This document shows positions 28,860-28,973 of a stretch of 28,973 nucleotides of DNA, piece after piece. The stretch is from Chara braunii (taxonomy: Eukaryota; Streptophyta; Charophyceae; Charales; Characeae), in assembly GCA_003427395.1 (NCBI GenBank), contig BFEA01001075.1, forward strand, positions 192,275 through 221,247, given 5' to 3'. Each line of letters starts with the position of its first letter. The first letter of the stretch is position 1. The notes under the pieces were generated by a model. The model made no database searches. It was not told where the DNA came from and worked only from the letters and a program-made list of their open reading frames with translations. A program made the position numbers and the translations under genes.

Positions 28860-28973
28860 CTTGTTTTTGCATGGGAAGGGAACCACCAGTACCTGGCCCG
28901 GCTATCGAGTCCGAGCCTCGGCCGACCGGTACGCCAATCCGTGCCGAGGCTCAGACTACAGGGCGCAGGCATC
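28860..28973. repeat. Repeat shared with 12670-12780, contains 14-bp inverted repeat
   Basis: GTACCTGGCCCGGCTATCGA matches the earlier copy with C-to-T or G-to-A type differences. Arms 28909-28922 and 28943-28956 (GTCCGAGCCTCGGC and its complement, one mismatch) form a stem. The copy continues beyond the window edge. Confidence 0.65.

Noticed and set aside
28447-28872. 141-aa minus-strand ORF
   Set aside because: It overlaps a LINE 3'-end fragment with its hairpins and A-run; no domain, best explained by chance.

Overview
The window looks like repeat-rich DNA from a large eukaryotic nuclear genome. There are no bacterial operons or dense ORFs. It has long (GA)n, (GT)n and (GATT)n microsatellites, many short inverted-repeat elements, a LINE retrotransposon with plant-type domains, and an assembly gap. 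The LINE architecture (zinc-knuckle ORF1; endonuclease, reverse transcriptase and zf-RVT in ORF2) fits the green lineage. A charophyte alga such as Chara is my best guess, but this is an inference and the sequence does not prove it. No rRNA, tRNA or CRISPR was recognised.

Layout. 1-1000: a (GA)n tract running into one long unidentified ORF. 1000-6200: non-coding, simple-sequence-rich DNA with a strong hairpin, a TGACGTG tandem array and a 179-bp tandem duplication. 6200-13100: a cluster of small non-autonomous inverted-repeat elements. One family, with ends like GGGCATACTCACACTAGGAC, has three copies flanked by identical 3-bp duplications (TGA, TGA, TTA) plus several partial copies and a 544-bp relative carrying a 32-bp tandem array. 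At least two other foldback families are interspersed. 13100-14700: GC-rich palindromic islands flank a 416-bp N gap, and its right edge is a head-to-head Tn5 mosaic-end pair, which is a library adapter left in the assembly. 14700-18375: mostly unassigned DNA with a TATA-like site, a 105-bp tandem repeat and an unidentified 115-aa ORF.

18376-28238: a LINE of 9829 bp flanked by a perfect 17-bp target-site duplication (GGTTTGATTTTTGGTTG). From 5' to 3' it has a CT-rich 5' region with tandem units, a very long ORF1 region with a variant zinc knuckle, a basic segment and a small acidic repeat, a possible ORF1/ORF2 overlap, ORF2, two 3' hairpins, and a perfect (GAAAAAA)7 tail. Both ORFs are broken by stops and frameshifts, so this copy is dead, but its boundaries appear complete. 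Beyond it, 28374-28700 holds two fragments related to its 3' end, one in each orientation. All three share a hairpin in which two stem base pairs covary between the plus-strand copies.

How the parts relate: there is no host pathway to describe. The window is mainly a record of transposon activity: short DNA elements, then a LINE inserted near older LINE 3' ends. The LINE's ORF1 product would bind its RNA, and ORF2 would nick target DNA and reverse-transcribe the RNA from its 3' end.
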